Assembly (NCBI GenBank): GCA_963708855.1
Contig: CAVPUM010000003.1
Location: 1 to 64,000, forward strand
DNA length: 64,000 nt
Origin: CAIWHR01 sp963708855
Lineage (GTDB): Bacteria > Pseudomonadota > Gammaproteobacteria > Burkholderiales > Casimicrobiaceae
Direction of reading: 5' to 3'
Shown: one piece after another, positions 10,043-18,622 of the stretch
How the letters are laid out: every line of letters starts with the position of its first letter
Position numbering within the stretch: the first letter of the stretch is position 1
Made by a program: the position numbers and the translations under genes
The notes under the pieces: generated by a model
Database searches by the model: none
What the model was told of the DNA's origin: nothing
The model's input: the letters and a program-made list of their open reading frames with translations, nothing else

Positions 10043-11115
10043 GCCTTCGCGCCCGCCTCGTACCAGCCCTTGCTGGCGTTGACCACGCGCACCACCAGCA
10101 GCATGACCGGCACCTCGATCAGCACGCCGACCACGGTGGCGAGCGCCGCGCCGGATTCGAAGCCGAACAGGCTGATGGCGGCTGCGACCGCCAGCTCGAA
10201 GAAGTTCGACGCGCCGATCAGCGCCGACGGGCAGGCGACGCTGTGCTTTTCTCCGACGGCGCGGTTCAGCAGATAGGCCACCGACGAGTTGAAGAAGACC
10301 TGGATCAGGATCGGCACCGCGAGGAGCGCGATGATCAGCGGCTGCTTGAGAATGGCGTTGCCCTGGAAGGCGAACAGCAGCACCAATGTGAGCAGCAGCG
10401 CGGCGACGGACCAGGGCTGGATCCTCGCCATCGCGGCGTCGAATGCCGCCTGCCCGCGCGTCAGCAGTCGCTTGCGGATGATCTGCGCGAGGATCACCGG
10501 AATGACGATGTAGAGCACGACCGACGTGAAGAGCGTCGCCCATGGCACGGTGATGCTGGAGATGCCGAGCAGCAGACCGACCACCGGCGCGAACGCGAAG
10601 ATCATGATCACGTCGTTCAGCGCCACCTGCGACAGCGTGAAATACGGGTCGCCGTTGGTCAGCCGGCTCCAGACGAACACCATCGCCGTGCATGGCGCGG
10701 CGGCGAGCAGGATGAGGCCGGCGATGTAGCTGTCGATCTGGTCGGCGGGCAACCACGGCGCGAACAGCACGCGGATGAATAGCCACGCCAGGAACGCCAT
10801 CGAGAACGGCTTGACCAGCCAGTTGATGGCCAGCGTCACGCCGATGCCCTTCACGTGACCCTTGATCTGGTGCAGCGCGCCGAAGTCGATCTTCAGCAGC
10901 ATCGGGATGATCATCACCCAGATCAGCAGGCCTACGGGCAGGTTGACCTTGGCGATCTCCATCGCGCCGATCGCCTGAAAGAAGCCCGGCAGAAACTGCC
11001 CGAGGGCGATCCCGACGACGATGCACAGCGCGACCCAGGCGGTGAGGTAGCGCTCGAAGAAGTTCAGCGGCGCGATGGCGGCGGGCCTGGCGATGGCGTC
11101 GGATGATGCGGACAT
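10039..11115 (-). CDS. acr3: Arsenite efflux transporter, ACR3 family
   Basis: Ten-helix inner-membrane exporter of arsenite, 358 residues, in the ACR3 (not ArsB) family. Family stretches are LPVGLLIWVMIIPMLLKIDF, AAPCTAMVFVWSRLTNGDP (with the essential cysteine) and NRAVGEKHSVACPSALIGAS. It lies 16 bases downstream of arsC and overlaps sigZ, so arsC, acr3 and sigZ probably form one transcript. No frame damage. Confidence 0.95.
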   Translation of the reverse strand: MSASSDAIARPAAIAPLNFFERYLTAWVALCIVVGIALGQFLPGFFQAIGAMEIAKVNLPVGLLIWVMIIPMLLKIDFGALHQIKGHVKGIGVTLAINWLVKPFSMAFLAWLFIRVLFAPWLPADQIDSYIAGLILLAAAPCTAMVFVWSRLTNGDPYFTLSQVALNDVIMIFAFAPVVGLLLGISSITVPWATLFTSVVLYIVIPVILAQIIRKRLLTRGQAAFDAAMARIQPWSVAALLLTLVLLFAFQGNAILKQPLIIALLAVPILIQVFFNSSVAYLLNRAVGEKHSVACPSALIGASNFFELAVAAAISLFGFESGAALATVVGVLIEVPVMLLVVRVVNASKGWYEAGAKA

Positions 11116-11131
11116 GAAGGTCTGATCTTCT

Positions 11132-11612
11132 CTAGACGGTCAGCGTGGCGATCCTGTCCAGCGCGGCCTTGAGCGCTGCGCTTGTCGTGCGCAAGTGCAT
11201 CCAGCGGCAGCGCCAGGAACGCCTCGATCCGCGCGCGCAGGATGCGGTACGCCCGCATGAACGCAGCGTCGATTTCGGCATCGGTCCCGGTGGCGTGCGC
11301 CGGATCGTCGACGCCCCAGTGCGTGCGCAGCGCCGGTCCGAGATAGGCCGGGCAGGTTTCGCCCGCCGCGCTGGCGCACACCGTGACGACGATGTCCGGC
11401 GTGGCTGGCAGGTTGTCCCACGACTTGCTGTGCGCCCCTTCGGTGGAGATGCCTTCGCGGGCGAGCAAGGCCAGCGAGCGCGGATGGACCTGGCCGGTGG
11501 GATGGCTGCCGGCACTCATCGCGCGCCAACCTGCCGGCGCCAGATGATTGAACGTGGCCTCCGCAAGGATGGAACGACAGGAGTTGCCGGTGCAAAGGAA
11601 GAGGACGTTCAT
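11132..11612 (-). CDS. arsC: Arsenate reductase, low-molecular-weight phosphatase (thioredoxin-coupled) type
   Basis: Reduces arsenate to arsenite for export by the downstream Acr3. The P-loop CTGNSCRS begins at C7. Additional cysteines C79 and C87 (VTVCASAAGETCPAY) give the three-cysteine relay of the thioredoxin-coupled class. The frame changes near 11180: the C-terminus in the shifted frame, KAALDRIATLTV with stop at 11132, is the family-like end, while the unshifted frame runs on as low-complexity sequence into acr3. About 160 residues. The ATG overlaps the stop of a 30-codon upstream reading frame. Confidence 0.9.
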
Positions 11613-11701
11613 GGTTTCAGCGCCGGCTTCGGCTTGCAGGAAGCGGAGTCGACGCGCGCGTAGCCGTCGAGTTGCTCGCCAAAAGCAGAGACACCGCCCA
11701 T
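11609..11701 (-). CDS. 30-residue upstream open reading frame coupled to arsC
   Basis: A short reading frame starts with ATG at 11701 after a strong GAGGAGG site and ends TGA at 11609-11611, overlapping the arsC ATG (ATGA arrangement). It reads MGGVSAFGEQLDGYARVDS then KPKPALKP. The beginning resembles the N-terminus of DUF4395 membrane proteins that often neighbour thioredoxins and arsenic genes, from memory and not verified. It may be a translated leader that drives arsC or the truncated remnant of such a gene. Confidence 0.4.
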   Translation of the reverse strand: MGGVSAFGEQLDGYARVDSASCKPKPALKP

Positions 11702-11785
11702 ATCGGAAACCTCCTCATTGCGGCACGCCAGGCGCCTGCAGGGACGGCACGCCGAAATTGAAGGCTAGCGCGCAGAGGGTGCGCT

Positions 11786-11807
11786 GCGCATGATCTGGAT
11801 CATGCGC
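11786..11807. promoter_or_regulatory. 22-bp interrupted palindrome between the arsenic operon and the Spy-like gene
   Basis: Ten-base arms GCGCATGATC and GATCATGCGC are separated by TG. The centre contains TGAT-N4-ATCA, the core of an FNR-type site. It lies about 85 bases upstream of the 30-codon ORF and 66 bases beyond the stop of the Spy-like gene. It could be an operator for the arsenic operon (no arsR is present nearby) or part of a terminator for the Spy-like gene, although no T-run follows. Confidence 0.45.
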
Positions 11808-11873
11808 TAGAGCGTCGGACGCCAACGATGCAGACTCGAAGAGGGGGCAGGCTCCCGCCCCCCCCCAAACCGG

Positions 11874-12395
11874 TCAACCCGCGCGAGGACCACGACGCAT
11901 GCCGCGATGCCCCATCATACCGACGTTCTGATCGGCGATCGCCTTCTGCTCGGGCGTCAACCCCGCGTACAGGGCATTGAACGCGTTGGTCATCGTCGCC
12001 ATGGCGGCGGCGCGCTGCTGCATGGCCGTCGCACGCTGTCCCATTCGCTCCGGAGCGGTTCCGGTACCTTCCTGCATCTCCGCGCGCATCGCCTGCATGC
12101 TCGCGGCCTGCTCTTTTGCCTGGCTGGCGAAGGCCTGCCACGCGGCTTCCTGCGCAGAGGTGATCTTCAGCTGCGCCTTGAGGTCGGTCAGGCGGGATTC
12201 GGCCATGGCCGCACGGTCGACCCCGGCCATCGGTCCGTAGCCCGCCATTGGACCGTGCCCGGGCCCCATACCCATACCCATGCCCGGGCCGTAACCTGAT
12301 CCCATGCCGCCGTACGGCTGGGCAAAGGTGGCGGCGGCGAAGGCGAGCGAAACAGCGGCGACGACGCCGGCGATGAGAGTGTGGTTTCGTTTCAT
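11874..12395 (-). CDS. Periplasmic Spy/CpxP-like LTXXQ protein
   Basis: Secreted protein of 173 residues with a signal peptide (hydrophobic stretch to about residue 26, AFAAATFAQ), then a Gly/Met/His-rich segment and a helical LTXXQ-type region ending LTPEQKAIADQ. Spy/CpxP proteins are periplasmic chaperones or sensors of envelope and metal stress. It is transcribed away from the response regulator gene at 12613, so the 217 bases between them are a likely shared control region. The Met/His-rich part suggests metal contact, which is inference. Confidence 0.7.
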   Translation of the reverse strand: MKRNHTLIAGVVAAVSLAFAAATFAQPYGGMGSGYGPGMGMGMGPGHGPMAGYGPMAGVDRAAMAESRLTDLKAQLKITSAQEAAWQAFASQAKEQAASMQAMRAEMQEGTGTAPERMGQRATAMQQRAAAMATMTNAFNALYAGLTPEQKAIADQNVGMMGHRGMRRGPRAG

Positions 12396-12612
12396 GGTGC
12401 TTCTCCAATGAGAGGTGAAAGAGTCTGTCCGAAAGGGTTGCCAATGGTCGGCTCTACATCCCTTCGCAACGGTTATGATTTGAGCACTTTCGTGTAAGCG
12501 CAGCATGTCACGATGGCACCTTTTGGTATCGCTCTGTAACCCGTCCGCCGGCTGACACACTACGTTACCTTTCTCCCACCCCGCCCGCCCGCAACCATCG
12601 GAAAATTCCGCC

Positions 12613-13338
12613 ATGGAAGCGCCTGACCACATCCTGATCGTCGACGACGACGCCGAGATCCGCAGCCTGCTCTGCCAGTACCTGGTGAAGAACGGCCTGC
12701 GCGTCACGGCGGTGGCCGACGGTCGCGCCATGTGGCAGGCGCTCGACGCGGGGCGCATCGACCTGATCGTGCTCGACCTGATGCTCCCGGGGGACGACGG
12801 CCTGACCCTGTGCCGCAACCTGCGCGCGAAGTCGTTCGACATCCCGGTCATCATGCTCACCGCGCGCGGCGAGGAGACGGACCGCATCGTCGGCCTGGAG
12901 ATGGGCGCGGATGACTACCTGGGCAAGCCGTTCAGCCCGCGCGAACTGCTGGCGCGCATCAAGGCGATCCTGCGCCGCGCGCGCAGCCTGCCGGAGAATC
13001 TGCAGCCCGACACCGCACGGAAAATCCGGTTTGCCGATTGGGTGCTCGACACGGCGCAGCGGCAGCTGATCTCCGCGGCGAACGTGGTCACACCGTTGAG
13101 CGGCGCCGAATATCGGCTGCTGCGGATATTTCTGACGCACCCGAATCGCGTGCTCAATCGCGACCAGCTGGTGGATCTCACGCAGGGCAAGGACGCGGAC
13201 CCGCTCGACCGCAGCATCGACGTGCAGGTGAGCCGGTTGCGGCATCGGCTCGGCGACGATCCTCGCGAACCGCGTGTCATCAAGACGGTGCGCGGCGAAG
13301 GCTATGTACTCGCGGTCGACGTCGCGGCGGAGTCCTGA
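12613..13338 (+). CDS. OmpR-family response regulator
   Basis: DNA-binding response regulator, 241 residues. The receiver domain (residues 5-120) has DDD at 11-13, phosphoacceptor D55 in VLDLMLPG and the lysine in LGKPFSP. The winged-helix domain (about 140-235) has NRVLNRDQLVDL and the recognition region SIDVQVSRLRHRLG. Its stop overlaps the ATG of the sensor kinase by one base. The divergent Spy-like gene suggests an envelope or metal stress regulon. Confidence 0.93.
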   Translation: MEAPDHILIVDDDAEIRSLLCQYLVKNGLRVTAVADGRAMWQALDAGRIDLIVLDLMLPGDDGLTLCRNLRAKSFDIPVIMLTARGEETDRIVGLEMGADDYLGKPFSPRELLARIKAILRRARSLPENLQPDTARKIRFADWVLDTAQRQLISAANVVTPLSGAEYRLLRIFLTHPNRVLNRDQLVDLTQGKDADPLDRSIDVQVSRLRHRLGDDPREPRVIKTVRGEGYVLAVDVAAES

Positions 13339-14745
13339 TGCGCTTCCTGCCGCGATCCCTCTTCGGCCGGCTGATGCTGGTGCTGTCGGCGGGACTGATC
13401 GTCGCCCAGTTGCTGAGCGCGACGATCAACCTGGTCGAGCGCGATCGCGTGCTGGTCACGGCGAGGGGCATGCAGCCCGCGCATCGGATCGCCGACATCG
13501 TCAACCTGCTGGATTCGCTGAGCCCGGCCGAACGCGACCGGATCGTCGGGATTCTGAACGTGCCGCCGATGATGCGTGTCGTTGCGCGATGCTCCCGTCG
13601 CCGAGGAACCGGCCGCAACAGGGGGGCTCCACGCGACGATGCTCTCGACGGTGCTGCACGCAGCGCTGGGGGATGAACGTCCGCTTCGCGTGACAGTGAG
13701 GGGCACCCCACCGGCGTGGACGCCGGGCGCCGGCCGAGGGCGGGGGCAAGGCCCCATGGGCGGGCCGATGGCCGGTCCCGGCATGCATCGACTCCCGCCC
13801 GACGGCGTCGCGTTCCTGATCCAGGTCCGCCTGCAGGACGGGACCTGGGCGATCTTCGATACGCAGATCACGCAGGAGTCGGCGAGCCTGCCCTGGCGCG
13901 TGCTGCTGACGCTTGCGATCCTGCTCGTCGCGGTGCTGCTCCTGTCCTACGTCGCGGTGCGCTGGGTCACGCGCCCCCTGCAGCTGCTCGCCACCGCCGC
14001 CGACGAGCTCGGCCGGGACATCAATCGCCCGCCGCTGCCGGAAGACGGTCCGGTCGAGGTCAATCGGGCCGCCCACGCTTTCAACACGATGCAGACCCGC
14101 CTCGTCCGTTTCATCGACGAGAGGACGCGTCTTCTTGCCGCCATGTCGCACGACCTCAAGACTCCGCTGACCCGCATGCGGCTGCGCGTCGAATTGCTGG
14201 ACGACGGAACCCTGCGCGAGAAATTCGAGAAGGATCTGATGGAAATGGAGGCGATGGTGACCCAGACGCTCGAATTCATGCGGGGACTTTCCCGCCGCGA
14301 GCCGGCGCAGCTCGTCGACATCATGGGGCTGCTCGAGAGCCTGCAGGCCGACAACGAAACCATGGGGCGCAACGTCACCATCGACGGGCGCGTCACCCGA
14401 CCCTGGCGCGGATCTTTGCAGCTGCTCAAGCGCTGCATCTCGAATCTGGTCGACAATGCCGTGCTCTATGGCAAACGGGCGGAGATCCGGGTCGAGGCAG
14501 GGCCCGACCAACTGGCCATCGTCGTGCGCGACCACGGTCCAGGCATACCGGACAGCGAGATCGACAAAGTGTTCGAACCGTTCTATCGCCTCGAAGGCTC
14601 GCGCAGCCGCGAAACCGGCGGCACGGGGCTTGGCCTTTCCATTGCGCGGAGCATCGCCCATACGCACGGCGGGGACCTCCGCCTCCGCAATCATGCGGAG
14701 GGAGGGCTGGAAGCGATCCTGACCCTGCCGTGGAAGCAGGCTTAA
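13338..14745 (+). CDS. Sensor histidine kinase partner of the OmpR-type regulator
   Basis: Inner-membrane sensor kinase, about 468 residues. The first helix is RLMLVLSAGLIVAQLLSATI; a periplasmic sensor with a Gly/Pro/Met-rich loop follows; the second helix is around 13905-13960 (LAILLVAVLLLSYVAVRWV), then HAMP, the H-box MSHDLKTPLTRMR, and the ATP-binding N-box NLVDNAVLYG and G-boxes DHGPGIP and GTGLGLS. The frame shifts by one base near 13585 (RV then SLRDAPVAEE), joining two complete halves. Signal unknown; see the neighbouring Spy-like gene. Confidence 0.88.
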
Positions 14746-14783
14746 AACAGTGCGGACGGCAGCTGGTGTCGGAGCGGCAGGAT

Positions 14784-15300
14784 TCAGGTTCCTGCTTTTC
14801 CTGATTTCGCCAGACCGAGGCGCTGGACGAGAAAACGGCACAGCCCGTCCACATCGTCGGAACGAAAACACGGCGCGCGCGCATTCGATTTCATCATCGG
14901 TCACGACAGCGACGATGTTCGGATCCGAATGGCAGCGCGGCTCCTGTTGCCTGGCTGCGACAAAGATCTCGACGGTTGGCACCGCGGCGCCCTTGAATCC
15001 CTCGGCCACCACGATGTCAACGGGCAGCAGGCGCGCGGCCAGCCACTCCAGCGACGGCTGAGGGTCGTCGCGGAATTCCATCATCAGCGCGAGCCGCCGA
15101 TCGCCGACCAGCATCACTTCGCGGCACCCCGCTTCGCGCCTTCGGTGGGACACTTTGCCCGGTTGGTCGATGTCGAAGCCGTCCGGCGCGCGTTTGATGG
15201 TCGACACCGACCACCCGTCGAAGCGAAGCGACAGGATGATCTCCTCGACGAGATTGCGCTCGCGCAGGGCCGATGCGCCGACGATGCCAACGATGTTCAC
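14784..15300 (-). CDS. MobB-like protein with degenerate P-loop
   Basis: The sequence follows MobB, the GTP-binding adaptor of molybdopterin guanine dinucleotide synthesis: VSTIKRAPDGFDIDQPGK, REAGCREVMLVG, LLPVDIVVAEGFKGAAVPTVEIF. But where MobB has its Walker A motif (GWSGSGKTTL type), this protein reads GIVGASALRERNLVEE, without the GKT/S lysine, so normal nucleotide binding is unlikely. The start GTG at 15300 has a GGGG-type site. A frame break near 14860 must be bridged to reach the family-like end DVDGLCRFLVQRLGLAK. It sits in a molybdenum region with modABC. It may be a paralogue with a new role or a decaying copy. Confidence 0.65.
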
Positions 15301-15445
15301 CGTGGTTCCCCTTTCGGCCGGCACAACTCTACCCAAAGATGGCGATGCGCCATTCTGTTGCATCGAACAAGGGATCCGGCGTCCGCGGTACGTAAAGGTT
15401 GACACCAGGTATCGGTGCTCACTGCCCGCGCAGTGTTCGGTTCGC

Positions 15446-16222
15446 TCAATCCCCGATTCGCAACGCGGCGATCGTCTCGTCGTGGAAGCGTCCGTTGGAC
15501 AGTACGAATCCTTCGCCGTGGATGGTCTTCGCGCCGGTGACGTCGCTGTACGTGCCCCCCGCCTCGGCAACGATGATCGCGGCAGCAGCGCAGTCCCACG
15601 GCTTGTCGAGCAGGTTCACGCTGCAGTCGAGCCGGCCCGAGGCCACCAGCCCGTAGGTGAACGCATCCATGAAGCCGTAGGCGTAATCCCACTGCCTGGT
15701 GAGCTCGAGGAGCCTCTGGCCGCGCGGGGTGTCATGGAGCTCCCGATAACCGAGGGCGCTTCCCATCGCGATGCCGGGCCGGCCGGTTGTCGACACGCGG
15801 ATCGCCGCGGCATCGAGGAACGCGCCCCCGCCACGGGCGGCCCGGTAGGTTCGGCCGAGCGCGGGCAGATGGATGACCCCCGCGACCGGCTCCCCCTGCG
15901 CCTCGAGGGCGATGAGCACGCTGAAGGTCGGTATGCCGCGCAGGTAGGGTCGCGTCCCGTCGAGTGGGTCGATGATCCAGCGCCGGCCGGAGCGACCCGC
16001 CTCGGCGCCGGTTTCCTCGCCCAGAAAGCCGTCGTCGGGGAACTTCCGGCGCAGCGCGGCGATGATGGTCTCTTCGCAGCGCCGATCGACCTCGCTCACC
16101 GGCGAGCGGTCGCCCTTGTATTCGATGCCCACGATGCGATCGAGGGAATCGAGCTGGATGCGCCCGGCGGCGAGCGCGACCTCGCAGGCGGCGGCGACCT
16201 CGTGTCGGAATTCGCCCTGCAT
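15446..16222 (-). CDS. Inositol monophosphatase family phosphatase (CysQ-like)
   Basis: Mg2+-dependent phosphatase of the IMPase/CysQ superfamily, 258 residues. Metal-site motifs: GEETG (E70 region), DPLDGTRPYLRG (residues 86-97) and the third aspartate in KPWDCAAAAIIVAEAGG. The start at 16222 fits the family; an upstream start at about 16281 is possible. Likely substrates are 3'-phosphoadenosine 5'-phosphate, inositol or histidinol phosphates; sequence alone does not decide. Confidence 0.85.
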   Translation of the reverse strand: MQGEFRHEVAAACEVALAAGRIQLDSLDRIVGIEYKGDRSPVSEVDRRCEETIIAALRRKFPDDGFLGEETGAEAGRSGRRWIIDPLDGTRPYLRGIPTFSVLIALEAQGEPVAGVIHLPALGRTYRAARGGGAFLDAAAIRVSTTGRPGIAMGSALGYRELHDTPRGQRLLELTRQWDYAYGFMDAFTYGLVASGRLDCSVNLLDKPWDCAAAAIIVAEAGGTYSDVTGAKTIHGEGFVLSNGRFHDETIAALRIGD

Positions 16223-16329
16223 CGTCGCCGCATCCGCCTTTGCCAGTGGCGCGGCGCCCGATCGCCGCACGGCGCCCATTGTACGGCGCGTGAGCTGGCG
16301 ATCAACCTCAAAACAGAACCGGCGCCGGG

Positions 16330-16840
16330 CGCCATCGACCCGCGTCAATGCGGCAAGACCACACTCGCGCGCGCATTGGCCGCAGCCCGGCACTCGACAT
16401 ATTTCGACCTGGAGGATCCGCTCGACCTGGAGCGTCTCGCGCAGCCGAAACTCGCGCTCGGCGCACTCGACGGCCTGGTGTTGATCGACGAGGTGCAGCG
16501 GCGCCCGGACCTGTTTCCGGCACTGCGAGTGCTTGCCGATCAGGCCCGCCGCGGGCGGCGTTTTCTGATCCTCGGCAGCGCCTCTCCGGAATTGCTGCGC
16601 CAGGGGTCCGAGACGCTTGCTGGACGTATCGCGTTCGTCGAAATGGCTGGGTTCGACCTTGGTGAAGTGGGTGCCGCCGCGCAGAACAGATTGTGGTGGC
16701 GTGGTGGCTTTCCGCGGTCGTTCCTCGCGCGAAGCGATGCGGCGAGCAACCAATGGCGGCATGACTTCATCCGTACCTTTCTGGAGCGCGACGTGCTGCA
16801 ACTCGGTATCCGGATTCCGGCACCGGTGCTGCGCAGCGTA
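16330..16840 (+). pseudogene. Remnant of an AAA_14/DUF4143 ATPase
   Basis: A stretch without an own start reads PRQCGKTTLARALAAA (Walker A), LVLIDEVQRRPDLFPALRVL (Walker B), ILGSASPELLRQGSETLAGR and TFLERDVLQLGIRIPAP, all typical of the large DUF4143 family of ATPases. The N-terminal 30 residues and everything after about residue 180 (the DUF4143 domain) are missing; the frame then runs into the antisense end of modC. It is therefore a truncated pseudogene, inserted or left between cysQ-like and mod genes. Confidence 0.75.
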
Positions 16841-16844
16841 CGCG

Positions 16845-17945
16845 CTACGAACGCGGATCCGGAAGCAGATGGATCCCGGAGGCGAGGAGCGACACCACCG
16901 CGGGCTCCCCCACCTTGACCTGGTTGCGCGCGGCGACGTGAACCGAGAGCGCCGTGGCGAGAGGCTCGCTGCGCGCATGGACCGGTTCCAGCGTGACCTG
17001 GATCATGTCGCCCATCGCGACGCAGCGGCGCACTTCGCAGGGAACCGGATTCTCGCGGTCCCCGTGCGACGGCCGATCGCGCCGGTGCAGCAGGATCGCC
17101 CCGGCAGGAACGACCCACGACACGGTGGCGCCGACGGGATGCTGCGCCTGCAGCCCGGCCTCCAGTTGCAGGCCGTTCCAGTCGAGGATCGTGCGCTCGG
17201 CCGCGGCGGCGTGCGCGCGCACCGTCGCCGTGCAGATGTTCTTCAGCGAAACCAGCCGCGCGACCTCCACCGATTGCGGACGGGTCATCACGTCCTGCGG
17301 CGTGCCCGCCTGCAGCGTCGTGCCGTGATGCAGCACGCACATCTGGTCTGCGAGCAGGAGGGCCTCCTGCAGCGAGTGGGTGACCAGGACGACCGGCATC
17401 TTCAACTGCCGGCGAAGATTGGCAAGCTCCTCGTAGAGGCGCTCGCGCGTGGCCTGGTCCACCGCCGAGAACGGCTCGTCCAGCAGCAGCACCGCCGGTT
17501 CGCGCGCCAGCGCGCGCGCGAGTGCCACCCGCTGCTGCTGCCCGCCCGACAACTGCGCTGGACGCCGATCTTCGAGCCCCGCCAGATTGACGGAAGCCAG
17601 CACCTCCTCCGCCCGGTCGACCCGCCGGCGCTGCGGCCCCGGCGGCACCGCTTCGAGCACGTTGGACAGGACGGTGAGATGCGGGAACAGCGCGTAGCTC
17701 TGGAAGACGAGGCCGGCGCGCCGACGGCGCGCCGGCATGTGAACACCAGCTTCGGAATCGAACCAGACTTCGCCGTCGACCTCGATGCGGCCCCCTGCCG
17801 GACGGTAGATGCCCGCGATTGTCTTGAGAATCGTGGACTTCCCGCTGCCGGAGGGCCCGACCAGAACGAGCGTCTCCCCGTTGCGGCAGGAGAAGCTGGC
17901 GTCGAGCGTGATGGGGCTCGCCTGCCGGATCTCGACGTGCAGCAT
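16845..17945 (-). CDS. modC: Molybdate ABC transporter ATP-binding protein
   Basis: ATPase of the molybdate importer, 366 residues. Walker A GPSGSGKST, signature LSGGQQQRVALARAL, Walker B VLLLDEPFSAVD and the switch histidine in VTHSLQEAL are intact. After about residue 230 there is a regulatory TOBE/Mop-type domain, as in ModC. It follows modB with 14 bases between, in a modA-modB-modC order. Molybdenum is needed for molybdopterin enzymes; no such enzyme is coded in this window. Confidence 0.92.
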   Translation of the reverse strand: MLHVEIRQASPITLDASFSCRNGETLVLVGPSGSGKSTILKTIAGIYRPAGGRIEVDGEVWFDSEAGVHMPARRRRAGLVFQSYALFPHLTVLSNVLEAVPPGPQRRRVDRAEEVLASVNLAGLEDRRPAQLSGGQQQRVALARALAREPAVLLLDEPFSAVDQATRERLYEELANLRRQLKMPVVLVTHSLQEALLLADQMCVLHHGTTLQAGTPQDVMTRPQSVEVARLVSLKNICTATVRAHAAAAERTILDWNGLQLEAGLQAQHPVGATVSWVVPAGAILLHRRDRPSHGDRENPVPCEVRRCVAMGDMIQVTLEPVHARSEPLATALSVHVAARNQVKVGEPAVVSLLASGIHLLPDPRS

Positions 17946-17959
17946 GGCTCGGGACAACC

Positions 17960-18616
17960 CTACCAGACGCGGCGCGAAAGCCGGCTCGTCAACGCCAGCG
18001 TCACCAGCGAAAACACGAGCAGGAAGCCCGACATCGCTCCGGCCGCGCCCATGTCGAACGCCTGCACCCGGTCGTAGATGGAGATGGCGATGGTCCGCGT
18101 TTCGCCCGGAATGTTGCCGCCGACCATCAGCACGACGCCGAATTCGCCCACCGTGTGCGCGATCGTCATCACCAGCGCCGAGACGATGCCCGGCCACGCG
18201 AGCGGCAGCTCGATCCTCCACATCGTCCGGTACCAGGACAGGCCGCAGCATTCGGCCGCCTGCCGCACCTCGACGGGAATCGACTCGAACGCCCGCTCCA
18301 TCGGGATCAGCGCGAACGGCAGGTTGAAGATCAGGGAGCCGACGAGGAGGCCCTCGAAGGAGAAGGCGAGCGGCGAGCCCGTCAGGCGCTCGTAGAGGCC
18401 GCCCAGCGGCGACGCACCGCCCATCGCGATCAGCAGGTAATAGCCCAGCACGGTCGGCGGGAGCACCAGCGGGATGGCAATCGCGGCCTCGACGATCGAC
18501 TTGCCCCTGAAGTCGGCATACGCGAGCCCGCGCGCGACCATGACGCCCGCCGGGATGAGCACGAGACCCGTGGCCACGGCCAGGAGCAACGACAGGTGCA
18601 GGGCTTCCCAGTCCAT
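17960..18616 (-). CDS. modB: Molybdate ABC transporter permease
   Basis: Membrane subunit of the molybdate importer, 218 residues with about five helices. The coupling motif is in AAECCGLSWYRTMWRIELPLA and HTVGEFGVVLMVGGNIPGET is the conserved ModB segment. It is preceded by modA with 6 bases between and followed by modC, a standard operon order. Confidence 0.93.
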   Translation of the reverse strand: MDWEALHLSLLLAVATGLVLIPAGVMVARGLAYADFRGKSIVEAAIAIPLVLPPTVLGYYLLIAMGGASPLGGLYERLTGSPLAFSFEGLLVGSLIFNLPFALIPMERAFESIPVEVRQAAECCGLSWYRTMWRIELPLAWPGIVSALVMTIAHTVGEFGVVLMVGGNIPGETRTIAISIYDRVQAFDMGAAGAMSGFLLVFSLVTLALTSRLSRRVW

Positions 18617-18622
18617 GACCGA

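Noticed and set aside
13501..15570. 689-residue minus-strand frame over the sensor kinase
   Set aside because: Only the part from 15300 to about 14860 resembles a protein (MobB-like); the rest is antisense to the kinase.
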